32,176 bases of DNA from Bacteroidales bacterium. GTDB taxonomy: Bacteria > Bacteroidota > Bacteroidia > Bacteroidales > P3. The position numbers and the translations under genes are program-made. The stretch's first letter is position 1; each line of letters begins with the position of its first letter. A model generated the notes under the pieces. It did not search any database. It was not told where the DNA came from and was given only the letters and a program-made list of their open reading frames with translations. The DNA is taken from the NCBI GenBank assembly GCA_017522255.1, contig JAFWZP010000041.1, positions 1-32,176 on the forward strand, read 5' to 3'. This document shows positions 32,115 through 32,176 of the stretch, in pieces.

Positions 32115-32176
32115 ATGGATATATCAATAATAATAAATAAAATAGAAGACCCTAGAAGGGAACACGGGAAGTGTCA
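32115..32176 (+). CDS. ISAs1-type transposase, N-terminal fragment (cut by window end)
   Basis: The ATG at 32115 opens a frame to the window end (about 20 codons: MDISIIINKI then EDPRREHGK). The D-P-R-R-x-x-x-(K/R) pattern near the N terminus is typical of the DDE_Tnp_1-associated domain of ISAs1-family transposases, which begin with a short helix then 'DPR'. The AT-rich leader before it (32055-32114) would be the IS left end. CAGGGC at 32037 could be the terminal repeat, since ISAs1-family ends usually begin CAGGG, but it also falls inside a 22-bp repeat unit, so the boundary is uncertain. Confidence 0.5.
   Translation, partial: MDISIIINKIEDPRREHGKC

Noticed and set aside
1-32176. tRNA, rRNA or known riboswitch genes.
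   Set aside because: No cloverleaf, rRNA segment or recognised riboswitch core was seen on either strand by eye; a covariance search would be needed to exclude them.

Overview
The window looks like chromosome from a low-GC member of the Bacteroidales (Bacteroidota). This rests on three things: many upstream regions carry the Bacteroidota -7 element TAnnTTTG (often TATCTTTGC or TATATTTGC) rather than a sigma-70 -10 box; Shine-Dalgarno sites are mostly weak; and the genes (Rel, LpxB, SpoIID-like protein, Na/Pi symporter with PhoU-like tail, GlnS, SufC/SufD, S9 peptidase) fit the group. No rRNA, tRNA or CRISPR locus was recognised.

Layout. 0-0.45 kb: end of a dispersed inverted-repeat element, then 21-bp and 22-bp palindromic arrays. 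0.45-12.2 kb, all minus strand: rel; an lpxB / SpoIID-like / thioredoxin-like operon; a LysE exporter with a small membrane protein; a MarC-family protein; an acyl-CoA hydrolase/transferase; and a mannose-1-phosphate guanylyltransferase behind a Na/phosphate symporter. 12.2-13.1 kb: gene-free region with a large dyad-symmetric repeat structure. 13.1-20.2 kb, plus strand: glnS, a GT2 glycosyltransferase, and a TolC / HlyD (EmrA-like) / MFS efflux operon. 20.4-25.6 kb: an AT-rich, decaying accessory segment with a gutted phosphoethanolamine-transferase pseudogene, a predicted ADP-ribosyltransferase-like toxin (DUF3990) between two related small DUF3791-like proteins, several repeat arrays, two lipoprotein genes (one frameshifted), a secreted protein and a zinc-ribbon protein. 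25.8-31.7 kb: sufC-sufD, a HAD hydrolase, thyA and an S9 peptidase lipoprotein. The right edge holds another dispersed repeat, two short arrays and the start of an ISAs1-type transposase gene.

The strongest unexplained signal is in the intergenic DNA. At least eight arrays in this window are built of imperfectly palindromic units with a near-constant period of 21-23 bp, usually 22. The sequence 'word' differs from array to array. In one locus (12417-12777) three kinds of word are arranged concentrically around a single dyad at about 12586. A separate family of terminal-inverted-repeat elements (ends AGGCAACTTCTAAAAATT) occurs four times. Neither class overlaps a coding region that I accept.

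Functionally most genes are housekeeping: stringent response, lipid A synthesis, sugar-nucleotide supply, Fe-S assembly, dTMP synthesis, peptide degradation and drug efflux. The accessory segment between the efflux operon and sufC shows repeated gain and loss of genes.
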